From Mytilinidion resinicola (Eukaryota > Ascomycota > Dothideomycetes > Mytilinidiales > Mytilinidiaceae): DNA of 64,000 bases. The stretch lies in assembly GCF_010093595.1 (NCBI RefSeq), contig NW_022985441.1:2055665-2119664 (forward strand), written 5' to 3'. Shown piece after piece: positions 1-10,938 of the stretch. The notes below the pieces were generated by a model. It did not search any database. It was not told the DNA's origin and saw nothing but the letters and a program-made list of their open reading frames with translations. The translations under genes were made by a program, and so were the position numbers. Position 1 is the stretch's first letter; every line of letters begins with the position of its first letter.

Positions 1-191
1 CGGCGATTTTTGGAGATAGCACCGCGTTGTGGAGGAATACCACGGGCGCGACGCGTAACCGTCTTTCTGGGCACATCGTATAGTTTCTCAACGCCTCGGA
101 AGGATGTAATTTGGCCGGTCTTGTAGGCTTGAACGCCTAGAATAACTCTGCCTTCTTGAAAGATGGCTTCTTGTTGTTGTGGTGCTGCCAT
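1..191 (-). mobile_element. Pogo/Fot1-type transposase, N-terminal part (runs off left edge)
   Basis: An ORF reads leftward from an ATG at 191 and is still open at base 1, giving 63 residues. It contains a psq-like helix-turn-helix: a Gln-rich start, then a tract with FRGVEKLYDVP and KTVTRRARGIPP, the pattern at the start of fungal pogo/Fot1 (Tc1-mariner superfamily) transposases and CENP-B-like proteins. In that family this domain binds the element's terminal repeats and a DDE nuclease domain follows; that part would lie outside the window, so intactness cannot be judged. Just upstream, at 233-249 and 250-266, a 17-base unit beginning GGGCCACTA is repeated in tandem and could be part of the terminal repeat. 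Confidence 0.7.
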
Positions 192-232
192 TGGGGTGGT
201 TGTTGGACGACGCGTCGCGTGTTGAGTTGGGT

Positions 233-266
233 GGGCCACTAGCTTGTGCGGGCCACTAACTTGTGG
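233..266. repeat. Tandem 17-bp pair, possible transposon terminal-repeat motif
   Basis: Two adjacent units, GGGCCACTAGCTTGTGC and GGGCCACTAACTTGTGG, lie 42 bases upstream of the transposase start. Repeated motifs inside terminal repeats are common transposase-binding sites in pogo-like elements. The role here is inferred from position only. Confidence 0.4.
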
Positions 267-314
267 ATTACGTTAGCTTTGATGGCAAGCTTATTAATGC
301 AGTTCTTGCCTCAG

Positions 315-1212
315 GCCTCCGCGGCTAATGCCTTGGTCTGCGACATCCCACCTCATCATCCGCGGGTAATTTATTGTAAGATATGTGGCTGTGCGGATCG
401 CACAAGGCTCGGAACTGATCAAATCCAACTTGGGATTGGGAGCAGTGCTAAGGCGCTTGTTTAGTCGGCCAACGCGTTTCCAGCGTCGAAACCAGCTTCG
501 ACACAGCCATCCTACACTTCGAGATGCGGTCCGACGCACAGCGATACCTACTTTGTAACGTAGAGACATACCATCACGTCGTCCTCAAGCGCCGAAATCT
601 CCCGTTGTCCCCTCCGCTGACCGAACAAAAGACATAATCAAGCCCACCACGTCCTCATGCTTCTCGCGCCCTCCAGCGCCGATTCCTGGGCCAAGCAGCA
701 GCTGAGAGCTAGTCTTAGCTTGTTGAAGGGGAATACCATGAGATAGGAGGGGTATAAGATAAGATAGATTGGGTGACCCTGGAAATCGATGCCTGCGCTT
801 TGGCGAGTGGGTTGAGTGTCACTGGCAGAACGCCGTCGTTGCAAGCATATACGAAGGTGGAAAGGCTCGGCATGTTTTAGTGATACAGCTGTCACACGGT
901 TATACAATGAACGGCTCCTTACATGAATACTGCAATCTCTAGAGCCGTAGAGTTGCTTCGATTTGACCTCTGATGGTGATGAGGAGTTTGGATTCATATT
1001 CGTAAGGGCTGGGCATGGTAGAGCAGAGATATGATGGTGGCTATGCTTGGCAAGGCACAATGCTGTCTCAGGCTGCGTGCCACCCACTGTCATTAGCAAT
1101 GATCGTATCTCCTCGCATTCGCTATCCATTCCAGACGTTCATGGCAACCCTGTGGCCGGTGCGGTTCGGCCGTCCTCCCTGCTAGCATGATGAGGGTGTT
1201 CGTCCGCTTCTA
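315..1212 (-). repeat. Dispersed repeat, copy 1 (inverted relative to copy 2 at 9208-10115)
   Basis: The reverse complement of this stretch aligns by eye with 9208-10115 over almost its whole length. Shared blocks include GCCTTGCCAAGCATAGCCAC, CTTATCTTATAC, GGAGCCGTT and GCACTGCTCCCAATC. No protein domain can be read in either copy, and many point differences and small indels separate them. It may be a degraded transposon or LTR; its ends are approximate. Confidence 0.75.
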
Positions 1213-1888
1213 ATATTGTCCAAGCGTGACATAACCTGGGGGTTCAACTGCAGCTGAGTTAGGAGCCATCTCTGTCACTGCCACTTCCATTCTTAAGTAA
1301 ATTTAACATGATCCTATTACAACTTATTAACTAGCGCCTAGAAGCGGCCTGTATTCACTATTTGAGTGGTGTGTGCTCTAACTAGAGAACTGCAACTAGA
1401 AAATTGCATTGCGAACGGCATTATCGCAGGTCTCTGTTTTATTGTTCATAATGATGGCAATGCATTCGTCTAGACTAAACCGAAAAGGGACTAATGCGGC
1501 GTACGACAAGCAGATGTTAAGTTGTCCGAGGTGAAGAGTGCAGGGGTGTTGTGGCGGGCTGAAGAACAGGCCTAGACACTGTAGTTAATTCTCAATCCGG
1601 CGATTCTCGGATAATCGCATCCATAACCTAGCGGACTGATTAGCTAGAACAGCTGCACGAGCAGAAATGTACGAGGGCACAAACCTTGTTGCCGGCCAGA
1701 ATAATGCGCGGCTACCAAGGGGCTGCAGCTATGACCTGGCGAAGGGCACCTTCTTCAGCCTGTTGACAAATTTATCGAGCGCGTCGAACTACCCCGCTCT
1801 CACCACCAGACATTGCTACCACCAAACGAAAAAACATAGTTTTCGATATCGCCGCTATTTTCGCTGCCGGACCCCTCTTGTACAGATC
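1213..1888. other. Gene-free stretch upstream of the NWD receptor
   Basis: No coding domain is seen. The receptor's reading frame extends upstream without a stop to 1667, so part of this may be coding if translation starts at the earlier ATG; otherwise it is leader and promoter. Its 5' half is AT-rich. Confidence 0.5.
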
Positions 1889-4800
1889 ATGGCACCGTTT
1901 TGGGAGAAACCGATAAAGAGAATCCTTAAACGCAGCAAGGAATATGACGGACAAGGCGGCAAACCGTCCGAAATTATCACAGGTTCTTCTGATCCAAACA
2001 ATCACACGTCAAAGTCTGATCGAGCCGCGCGTTTCGCGAGTGCCCACTCGCAGGCCGACGACCGAGTGGCTTCGCCTACAGTTCATTCGATAATTTCTGT
2101 GCAGCAACCGCCTTCGGCCGTTTCACCGACATCCTCCCCTCTAGCTACTTCCCACACTCTAACAGTCGCCACTCCCCAACCAAATTTTTCCGGTTTAGTA
2201 ACTTTAATATCTTCAAGCGTGCGGGGAACACTATGGAACCAAGCCTACGACAAGGTGAAAACGAAGGAGCCTGCTCTGGTAGACGCATATGAGAGAATAC
2301 TGTCCCGCAAACTCAACAACGATGAGGCGAGTTTGACAGCTCTTGAGCCTCCAAAGAACGAAATGGAACAAGAAAACCCGGAGAAAAGGCGGTCTCAAAT
2401 GATGCAGCTCATCCGGGCTGGCTTAGACAAGACCGAGAGGGAGGCCGCCATTAAGCAAGGTATCGATGACGGAATGCAAGCCGTACACTCTGTAAGAGGC
2501 ATAATAGATAAGGCAGTAAAGGCCGCCCCAGAAGCTGCTCTCGCGTGGGTTGGTGTCTGTTTCGTTCTAGAGGTGAGTTTTTTCTCCAGACACTGCAACT
2601 ACATGGGTCCATTAACCCTGTTGGTAGATCCTCGCAAATCCAATCAGCGAGGCCATTGCCAACCGCAGCGGACTCGCCTATGTTGTCTCCAGAATGGACT
2701 GGTACTGGAACTTGTCGGACCTTCTCCTCGACAAGAACAGGGTGGAGAAATCCTCCGCCGGACTGCGTGACGAACTTGAGAAGCACGTCCTCGACCTTTA
2801 CCAAAAACTCCTCGCGTACCAGATGAAGAGTGTCTACTCGTACTACCAAAACAGGGGAGTTGTTTTTTTCCGGGATATGATTAAACTTGACGACTGGGAT
2901 AACAAGCTGAGAGATATAAAGGACGCAGAGGAAATTATTCGAAAAGACTCTAGTCAATACAACACTCAGCAAATCAGATCTCATCTCCAGGATCTGATCG
3001 ATACTGCTGGGGATGAGACGCAGAAACTTAAAGAAATCAATTTGGCCATTCAGCGCCAAACTGTGCAGCATAGGAATATGCAAGAAGAGGAGGAAATCAA
3101 GAAATGTTTGAAAGACCTCCGGGCCACGGACCCACGGCACGACAAGATACGCATCGAGCAGACTAAAGGCGGCCTCTTGCGGGAGTCGTATCACTGGATT
3201 CTCGACAACCCCAACCTCCGGCAATGGCGCAATGACCCAGAGAGTACGCTGCTCTGGATCAAGGCCGACCCCGGCAAGGGCAAGACCATGCTGCTCTGTG
3301 GGATTGTTGACGAGCTGAAGAAGTCGCCTACCCCTGGCCTTCTGTCCTTCTTCTTCTGCCAAGCCACCGACCCGCGCATTAACAATGCTACCGCTGTGTT
3401 GCGCGGCCTGATCTACTTGCTGGCCGACCAGCAGCCGTCACTGACCTCACATCTGCGGAAAGAGTACGACCGCGCAGACAAATCCCTCTTTGAAGACGTT
3501 AATTCTTGGGTCGCCCTGTCAGGCATTTTCAAAAACATCGTACGAGACCCGAGCTTGAAGAAGGCCTATCTGGTTATTGATGCACTGGACGAATGCATCA
3601 CCGACTTGCCAAAGCTGTTAGACTTAGTCGTCCATACGACGTCGTCGTCATCGGCCCGCGTAAAGTGGCTCTTGTCAAGTCGGAATGAGCTCCACATCGA
3701 GCAGAGACTGAGGTTCACCGACGAGAAGACGAGGCTGAGTCTCGAGCTGAAGGAGAATGCGGAGCAGGTATCTCGAGCTGTCAACATGTACATTGACGAC
3801 AAGCTGTCTCGTCTCGAGTCACTTCAAGGAGACGGCGGCCTCAGAGATCGAATACGAGATATACTACGCAAGAAGGCCAATGGAACATTCCTCTGGGTTG
3901 CGCTTGTAGTTGAGGAACTTGAGAAGCCTGAAAGCTGGGATCCTTTACTGGTGGTGGAAGAAGTGCCAACAGGCCTACCCGAGCTGTACGATCGCATGGT
4001 GAATCAGATTCAACTGCTTACAAAGAGAAACTCGGAGGTTTGCCGGCTTATACTTTCCATAGTCACGGTTGCATACCGGCCCCTTTACCTAGCCGAGATC
4101 GGAAGCTTGTGTAGGTTACCGGGCCAGAATTTGGCTTTAACAACCAACGCAAGGAAGATTGTGGCCATGTGCGGCTCATTTCTTACCGTTCGAGACGATC
4201 AGGTGTACCTCATCCACCAATCAGCCAAGGACTACTTGAGCGACGAGGCGCGAGCTACAGTCTTTGCATCTCAGACACAGACCCACCACGACATCTTTGT
4301 TCGATCACTAGAGCTCATGACTAGTACACTGAAACGCGACATGTACCATCTAATCGCTCCAGGTGTTCTGATCGACCAGGTCCAAGTGCCACACCCAGAC
4401 CCGCTGGAGGCGACACGGTACTCGTGCGTCCATTGGGTTGATCATCTGAGTGACTCTGTTTCCGGTAAGAGCACGAGGCGAGACGACGATTTACAGGATA
4501 CCAACGCCAGTTATGCCTTCCTCAAAAAGTACTTTCTTCACTGGCTTGAAGCGCTTAGCCTGATGCGGAAGGCATCCAAAAGTATTTTAGCATTAAATTC
4601 GTTGGAGTCTACCGTTATAGTAAGGAAATTCTAAGCAGACTAAGTGAATTCTAACTCACGTAAAAAGGCTGATCAAAGTTCCCGCTTCCGTCGATTCATC
4701 TATGATGCAAAACGATTTACTTTATACAACCGATCTATCATCGAGGCGGCACCTCTTCAAATATATTGTTCAGCTCTCATGTTTGCACCGGAGGGGAGCA

Positions 4801-7394
4801 TCATTCGCGGACAATTCAAGGACGAAATACCTCGTTGGGTCTGCACTATGCCAAGAATGCCAAAAGACTGGAGCCCTTTAGAGCAGACGCTCCGGGGCCA
4901 CACGGGCTGGATCTGGAGCGTAACGTTCTCCAACGACAGCAAGGTCGCATCAGGATCTGCCGACAAGACTGTGCGGGTTTGGAACATCGCCACAGGGCAA
5001 CTCGAGCAGACACTACAAGGCCACGAAGGACGGGTCTGGAGCGTGGCGTTCTCGCCGAACGGAAAAAGAATGGTGTCAGGGTCCGATGATGAGACAGTGC
5101 GGCTATGGAACGTCACCACAGGGCAACTTGAGCAGACACTACAAGGTCACGAAGGACGGGTCTGGAGCGTGGCGTTCTCGCCGGATGGAAATCGGGTGGC
5201 GTCAGGATCTGACGACAGTACAGTGCGGGTATGGAACGTGGCCTCAGGGCAAGTCGAGCAGATTCTAGAAGACCATGCGGGTTGGGCCTACAGCGTGGCG
5301 TTCTCGCCAGGCAGCGGCAAGGTAATATCAGGACATGGCGACCAGACCGTACGGGTATGGGACATTACTACAGGAGCAGTCGAGCAGAGGCTAGAGGGCC
5401 ACGCAGGCTCAGTCTGGAGCGTGGCTTTCTCGCCGGACGGTAGCAAGGTGGCGTCAGGCTCTGGGGACAAGACCGTGCGGGTATGGAACGCCGCCACAGG
5501 GCAAGTCGAGCAGACACTGCAGGCCCACACAGCCGAGGTCTTTGGAATAGCATTCTCCCACGACGGCAGCAAGTTGGCGTCAGGCTCTAAGGATAAGACT
5601 GTGCGGCTATGGAGCGTTGCCACAGGGCAAGTCGAGCAGACACTCGAGGGCCACACGAGCTGGGTCGGTACCGTGGCATTCTCAATTGATGGAAGTCGAG
5701 TGGCATCAGGATCTGGCGACCAGACTGTACGGCTATGGAACGCCGCTATAAGGCAAATCGGGGAGACACTTGACGCCCATACGGCCCCCGTCGGTAGCGT
5801 AGCATTCTCGCGGGACGGAAGTCGGGTGGCGTCAGGATCTGCTGACAAGACTGTGCGAGTATGGAACGCGACTACAGGACAAGTTGAGCAGGTTCTAGAG
5901 GGCCATACGGGATCGGTCGGCAGTGTAGCGTTCTCCACTGATGGAAGTCAGGTGGTATCAGGCTCTGCCGACAAGACCGCTCGGGTATGGGAAGTCGCTA
6001 TAGGAGAAGTCAAGCAGACGCTCGTAGGCCATACGGCCTCGGTCAGCGGTGTAACATTCTCGCCGGACGGCAGAAGGGTGGCGACAGGGTCTGCAGACCA
6101 GAACGTGCGGATATGGAACGTCACCACTGGACAAGTCGAACAGACGCTCGAGGGCCACATGGGCTCGGTCGGGAGCATAGCGTTCTCACCAGACGGTAGC
6201 AAGGTGGCGTCAAGCTCTGATGACAAGACCGTTCGGATATGGAACGTCGCCACAGGAGAAGTCGAGCAGACATTCAGGGGCTACGTAGGCTGCGTAGTGC
6301 TCTCGCCGGACGGAAAGAGGGTGGTGTCAGTGTCTGATGATGAGACATTGCGGCTATGGAACGTCGCCACAGGACATATCGAGCAGACGCTAGAAGGCCA
6401 TACAGGCCAGGTCCGGAGCGTAGCGTTCTCGCCGGACGGAAATCGGGTGGCGTCAGGATCTGATGACAGTACAGTGCGGGTATGGAACGTGGCCTCAGGG
6501 CAAGTCGAGCAGATTCTACAAGACCATGCGGGTAGGGCCTACAGCGTGGCGTTTTCGCCAGACGGCGGTAAGGTGATATTAGGGCATAGCGACCAGACTA
6601 TACGGGTATGGGACGTTACTACAGGAGCAGTCGAGCAGAGGCTAGAGGGCCACGCAGGCTCAATCTGGAGCTTGGCGTTCTCGCCGGACGGTAGCAAGGT
6701 GGCGTCAGGCTTTGGGGATAAGACCGTGCAGATATGGAACATCGCCACAGGGCAAGTCGAGCAGACACTGCAGGGCCATACAGGCCAGGTCCAGACCGTA
6801 GCGTTCTCGCCGGATGGAAGTCGGGTGGCGTCAGGAGCTGACGACAGTACAGTGCGGGTATGGAACGCGGCCTCAGGGCAAGTCGAGCAGATTCTACAAG
6901 ACCATGCGGGTAGGGCCTACAGCGTGGCGTTTTCGCCAGACGGCGGCAAGGTAATATCAGGGCATAGCGACCAGACTATACGGGTATGGGACATTACTAC
7001 AGGAGCAGTTGAGCAGACGCTAGAGGGCCACGCAGACTCGGTCCTGAGCGTGGCGTTCTCGCCGGACGGTAGCAAGGTGGTGTCAGGCTCTGAGGACAAG
7101 ACCGTGCAGATATGGAACGTCGCCACAGGGCAAGTCGAGCAGACACTGCAGGGCCACGCAGGTCGGGTCTGGAGCGTAGCGTTTTCAACCGACGATGATG
7201 ATCACCATTTGGTCTACTCGGTGGACAGATCGAAGAGTTGGGTAACTTGGAAGGGTTCTAGAATTTTGTACATTCCGTTGGACTTCAGAGTGAGCCCAGT
7301 TTTTATGGACAGAAGCACTCTAGTAATTGTATCTGCCCATCATCAGCTTGGGATTATAAGATTTTGGGCTGGGATTGAAGCAGGAATTATTTAG
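1889..7394 (+). CDS. NACHT-WD40 (NWD) STAND receptor, NLR-like
   Basis: Signal-transducing P-loop NTPase of the fungal NLR class used in non-self recognition. Inferred exons are 1889-2572, 2628-4619 and 4668-7394, giving 1,800 residues. Residues about 70-430 match the NWD NACHT N-terminal region (LWNQAYDKV, AVHSVRGIIDKA, MDWYWNLSD). The NACHT domain has its P-loop DPGKGKT near 441-448 and Walker B LVIDALDEC near 542. After a linker (RRFIYDAKRF) come 18 WD40 repeats of 42 residues from base 4878, plus a degenerate nineteenth. Intron 1 (2573-2627, GTGAGT...TAG) restores the conserved frame. Intron 2 (4620-4667, GTAAGG, branch CTAAC at 4651, weak AAG acceptor) removes two in-frame stops at 4632 and 4641; if it is not spliced, the gene is split between NACHT and WD40. 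A start at 1667 would add 74 residues without family-like sequence. The N-terminal effector type is not recognised. Confidence 0.85.
2573..2627 (+). other. Intron 1 of NWD receptor
   Basis: 55 bases, GTGAGT...TAG, phase 0. Splicing here joins CFVLE to the conserved ILANPISEAIANRSGLAY tract; the nearer AG at 2589 would give the wrong frame. Confidence 0.8.
4878..7133 (+). repeat. 18 in-frame WD40 repeats, 126 bp each
   Basis: Units start at 4878, 5001, 5127, 5253 and so on; unit 1 is one codon short and unit 12 lacks a few residues. A three-unit block recurs three times: 5127-5504, 6378-6755 and 6756-7133. Each block carries the same unusual signatures, DSTVRVWN, DHAG.AYSVAFSP and ITTGAVEQ. 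This indicates block duplication or gene conversion inside the gene. Repeat identity is high at the DNA level too. Confidence 0.9.
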
Positions 7395-8340
7395 ACCTAT
7401 AATTCCGATAACTCTCCTTTTGGCGGTTTGGTGGGGGGCGGAGGGGGTTTCTCTAGATAACGTACCTTTCAAAGGCTTTGCCGATCTTCTTCTGAAACCC
7501 TCTGAGCGCATTGTCTTTGCCATGGATTAGCGGCATGTAGACATCGAATATGCCTAGTAGCGAGTATGCCTTGTCTTCGCGAGTGGTCTGGGGATTTCCT
7601 GCCTTCAGCAATCACTTATCATTACCTCGTGAATTTGTGGCACTAGATATCTTTCATCACCCAGTTAATTACCTTCTTGGGAAAAGAAATCGACCGAAAG
7701 CGGAGCAAGCAGAAGCTCTTAAAGGGTCCAACCCCGACTAGACCAGCTGCTTTCCCGAAAAGGCTGGCTCCTGAGTATACTCAAAGAATTCATCGCCTTC
7801 TTTCCGCTTCGCTGTCGAAACATCCGATAGATAAACGTAGCACTTCGCTGCATTGTGGTACTAGTGAGACAGTTAATATAACCTCCTGAAGTTCGACGTC
7901 GTTTCATTTGTTGATGCCCAAAGCATCGCAAGCCGTCGCGTTCGACCTGTTATCCGCAGAACCGGATCTTGTTGCCAATCGTGCCCTTGTCCGTCTTCAC
8001 GGTGACTCGTCGTCACTAACTATCCCGCACCTCCACCAGCTGCGACTGGTTGCCATATCTGCGTTGATGCGGGTGATATTGAGAGGATGCCGAGTTGCGC
8101 TCGGAGCGCCGCGATCATCTCTCGGAGTCCGGCATTTTGACTCTTGGGGCAGGTGGAAAATGGTGGTAGCTTATTCTGCAATTATTGCAATGCTGCTGAT
8201 GGTGCCTCGTTCGGCGTGATTGTGGTGCGGTTGCTCCAGCTATGTTCTGCGCCGACCGTGCTGCTATCGTTCGTGTTATCAGTGACTGCTGGGCCTTTGG
8301 CACTTTCGCTTTGCACAAAGCGCCGATCGCCACTTATAAA
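7395..8340. other. Gene-free stretch 3' of the NWD receptor
   Basis: Short overlapping ORFs in all frames, none with a recognisable domain. Stop codons are frequent. It may include the 3' UTR and decayed retroelement sequence leading into the RNase H remnant. Confidence 0.5.
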
Positions 8341-8344
8341 AATC

Positions 8345-8755
8345 GTAAAAATGTACGAGGAGGTCCCAGTGGATGGGGTGCTAGAGGTCGAAATGTACGC
8401 AGGCCCGCCGTGGGTGGCCAGGCCCGAGTTCATATATGTGAAGGCTGAGACGTCCAAGCCATGTAGTGGTGGATATCTATGTCGACGTATCGGTGCGCAA
8501 CAGTAGGGCGGGTATTGGCATATACGGCTACGCCGTCACAAGCACGGATTTCGAAGACAGTGGCAGGCTCAGATCAGAGCTCACGGCTATCAGCGGGGCA
8601 GCCAATTGGCCGTGAGGCCCCTCGTGTGCGGCCCTCGACAGAGAAGGCCGTCCAATACCGGCGTCTAGCATCCGGATCTTCTCCGATAATGACGTAGATG
8701 AGTTGCTGGAGCCACTCATTTCACTGGCACGCGGTCGGGCTGGGGCATGAATATT
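8345..8755 (+). pseudogene. Retroelement RNase H remnant
   Basis: Translated segments in shifting frames carry an RNase H-like order of acidic motifs: VDIYVDVSVRN followed by RAGIGIYGY, then LRSELTAIS, then SIRIFSDNDVDELL. These match the D-E-D core seen in RNase H domains of fungal non-LTR (Tad1-like) elements. A TGA at about 8612 and at least two frame changes show that it is dead. No reverse transcriptase could be read next to it. Family assignment is tentative. Confidence 0.45.
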
Positions 8756-9207
8756 AGATGATTAGTATTGATCGGACGGTACTAAAGTCCGGCGAAGAGT
8801 TGAATCCAGGCTGAGCTGAGGGATTGCGAGATTTGTGACACCGAAAATTGTGGCTGTAGCCCAGACGACAGATGATTGGACGCTCGCAGCGGTGTCTGAG
8901 CTTGGAAAAGAGCACAGAAATCAAGTTACAATGCGCAATAAAGATATGGAATATTTTCTATAGTTTGGTAGCGTAGATCTTCTTTTCCTAGCTCGCCTGG
9001 ATGTCTCCGATGCTTCATGATATCTGTGTGCCTAGACACAAATACATTCACGGTGACAGGGAGTCACGTGACTAAACCATATTCAAACTTTGGATTTGAC
9101 TACTGTACGAGCCGAATAGTTACTAAAGGTTGCATTATCAGAAATTTCGTAATGGCTGCTCATAATGTAGAATTACGTTTTAAAGATTCGCTACCTGAAC
9201 CTCGTCA
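8756..9207. other. Gene-free, AT-leaning stretch
   Basis: Nothing coding seen between the RNase H remnant and dispersed repeat copy 2. Confidence 0.5.
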
Positions 9208-10115
9208 GGAACAGACGAACGCCTCGATCACGCTAGCAGGGGGCGGCCGACCCGCTCCCGCCACAGGCTTGCCATGGTCGTCTGGAATGGATGGCATTGC
9301 GAAGAGATGTAAGGATCGTTGCCAATGACAGAGGGCAGCATGCAGCCCTAGATAGCGTAGTGCCTTGCCAAGCATAGCCACCATCACAGCTCTGCTAGTA
9401 CTCATCCCTCACGAACATGAACGATCCAAACTCCTCATGACCCTAAGAGGTCAAGCTGAAGCACATCTCTACAACCCTAAAGATTGCAGTGCTTAATATA
9501 AGGAGCCGTTAGTTGTTTAACCGTACGATAGCTGTTATCACCCCCAGGTACGACTAACTTAGATAATATTTATATAATAAGTAGTATATCGGACATTAAT
9601 GATAGTACAAGTAATAAAACATGTCAAGCCTTTCCACCTTCGTATGCGCTTGCAACGACGGCGTTCCGCCAGTGACGCTCAACCCACTTGCCGAAGCGCA
9701 GTCTTCGATTTCTAGGGCCGCCGCACTCTATCTTATCTTATACCTCTCCTATCTCATCGTATTCCCCTTTAACGAGCTAAGACTAGATCTCAGCTGTTGC
9801 TTGGTCTAGGAATCGGCTATGGTGGGCTCGAGAACCATGTGGACGTACTAGGCTTAATCACGTCTGTCGTTGGGTCAGCGGAGAGAACAACGGCGGCTTT
9901 CGGAGCTTGAGGGCGACGCTGAACCGCATTAGCTGACTGACCAGCGCCGGGGCCGTCTGAGTCTTGGCACTGCTCCCAATCTCGAGTCGAATTCACGATC
10001 CCGTAGTGCTTGGCAAGGCGCCGCACAGCCACGGTCTAATCGTTATAAAAATACATTACACGGGGATGTATGGGGTGGGATGTGTGTGGGGTTATCTTAC
10101 ATTAGCCAGGATTAG
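9208..10115 (+). repeat. Dispersed repeat, copy 2
   Basis: Aligns with the reverse complement of 315-1212. This copy has an extra AT-rich segment of about 72 bases at roughly 9541-9613 that copy 1 lacks. The two copies point in opposite directions and bracket the NWD receptor and RNase H remnant. Confidence 0.75.
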
Positions 10116-10251
10116 TGATTCGCTTCCGCTAGAAGTACTAACCGGTGTAGCGACCTTGTATAAAGTTACGCCCCACAGTGCACATAGGGCTGATAATGAT
10201 TTCCTAGCATTAGAGGAAGGTCCTGAGGCTCGGACAAGGCTGTTTTAGAAA

Positions 10252-10938
10252 GGGGACTACTAATCGTACACCCCCTTTTCACTACACGTACACCCCCTCC
10301 CCCTTTTGGCGCTTCACCACCTTCTGATTGGCTCGGAGGGCTGCTCCGTAGCCTCCGATTCGCTCGCTTAACTTGCTCACTAATTCCGAATGCTCTCTCC
10401 AAATGCGGCCATGTACGACACAAGCAATTACATCATGCCGATTTGTATAGCCTCACATATAGCCTTATATACAAGCTTACGTACAAGCTCACGTACAGCT
10501 GTATATACGGCTGCATGAATTGGAAAAAATGCGCCGTAGAACAGAGAGGCTGTATAGCTATGCTGATTTATATAGCCTTATGTACGAGCTTATATATAAG
10601 CTCACGTATAAGTTCACATACAAGCTTACGTACAAGCTTACGTACAAGCTTACGTACGAGCTCACGTATAGCCTTACATACGACCTTACGTATGGCCTTA
10701 CGTACGAGCTCACATACGGCCTCGCGTATAGCATTACGTACGGCCTTGTGTATAGCATCACGTACAGCCTCGCGTATAGCATCACGTGTGGAGAGACGTA
10801 AGGGTGAATGCCCGGAGGAAGCTCCGGGCTTTCCGAGCCAATTAGAAGGTGGTGAAGCGCCAAGAGGGGGGAGGGTGTACATGGAGTGAAAAGCGGGTGT
10901 ACGTCCAGGAATTAGGGGGTGTACGATTAGTAGTCCCC
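10252..10938. mobile_element. MITE-like element A with ~90-bp terminal inverted repeats
   Basis: Left end GGGGACTACTAATCGTACAC is mirrored exactly at the right end (10919-10938 reversed). Imperfect inverted homology continues inward for about 90 bases, through a shared tract with GGCGCTTCACCACCTTCT and ATTGGCTCGGA. The interior (10440-10800) is an array of degenerate 12-bp units such as CTTACGTACAAG and GAGCTCACGTAC. No transposase is encoded. The subterminal tract, the array and a short module around AGAGAGGCTGTATAGCTATG are shared with element B (52376-53025), so both belong to one non-autonomous family. No clear target duplication is visible here, which suggests an older copy. Confidence 0.8.
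10440..10800. repeat. Array of degenerate 12-bp GTAC/AGCT units inside element A
   Basis: Around 28 units alternate TACGTA-type and AGCT-type palindromic cores. Read in frame they give pseudo-proteins rich in KLTY, ELTY and SITY on one strand and YVSL-type strings on the other; these are artefacts of the 12-bp period, not genes. Confidence 0.8.

Noticed and set aside
638..1129. 163-residue minus-strand ORF
   Set aside because: Lies inside dispersed repeat copy 1, and the aligned part of copy 2 does not keep the frame.
2590..2826. Alternative acceptor at 2589 for NWD intron 1
   Set aside because: It would put exon 2 in a frame without the conserved NACHT N-terminal sequence and soon ends in a stop.
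4757..7188. Long minus-strand ORFs under the WD40 repeats
   Set aside because: Antisense shadows of the 126-bp repeat; their own repeats mirror the coding frame.
10443..10889. ORFs with KLTY, ELTY, LRTS and YVSL repeats as repeat proteins
   Set aside because: They arise from the 12-bp palindromic array of the MITE, exist on both strands and in several frames, and lie between the element's inverted repeats.
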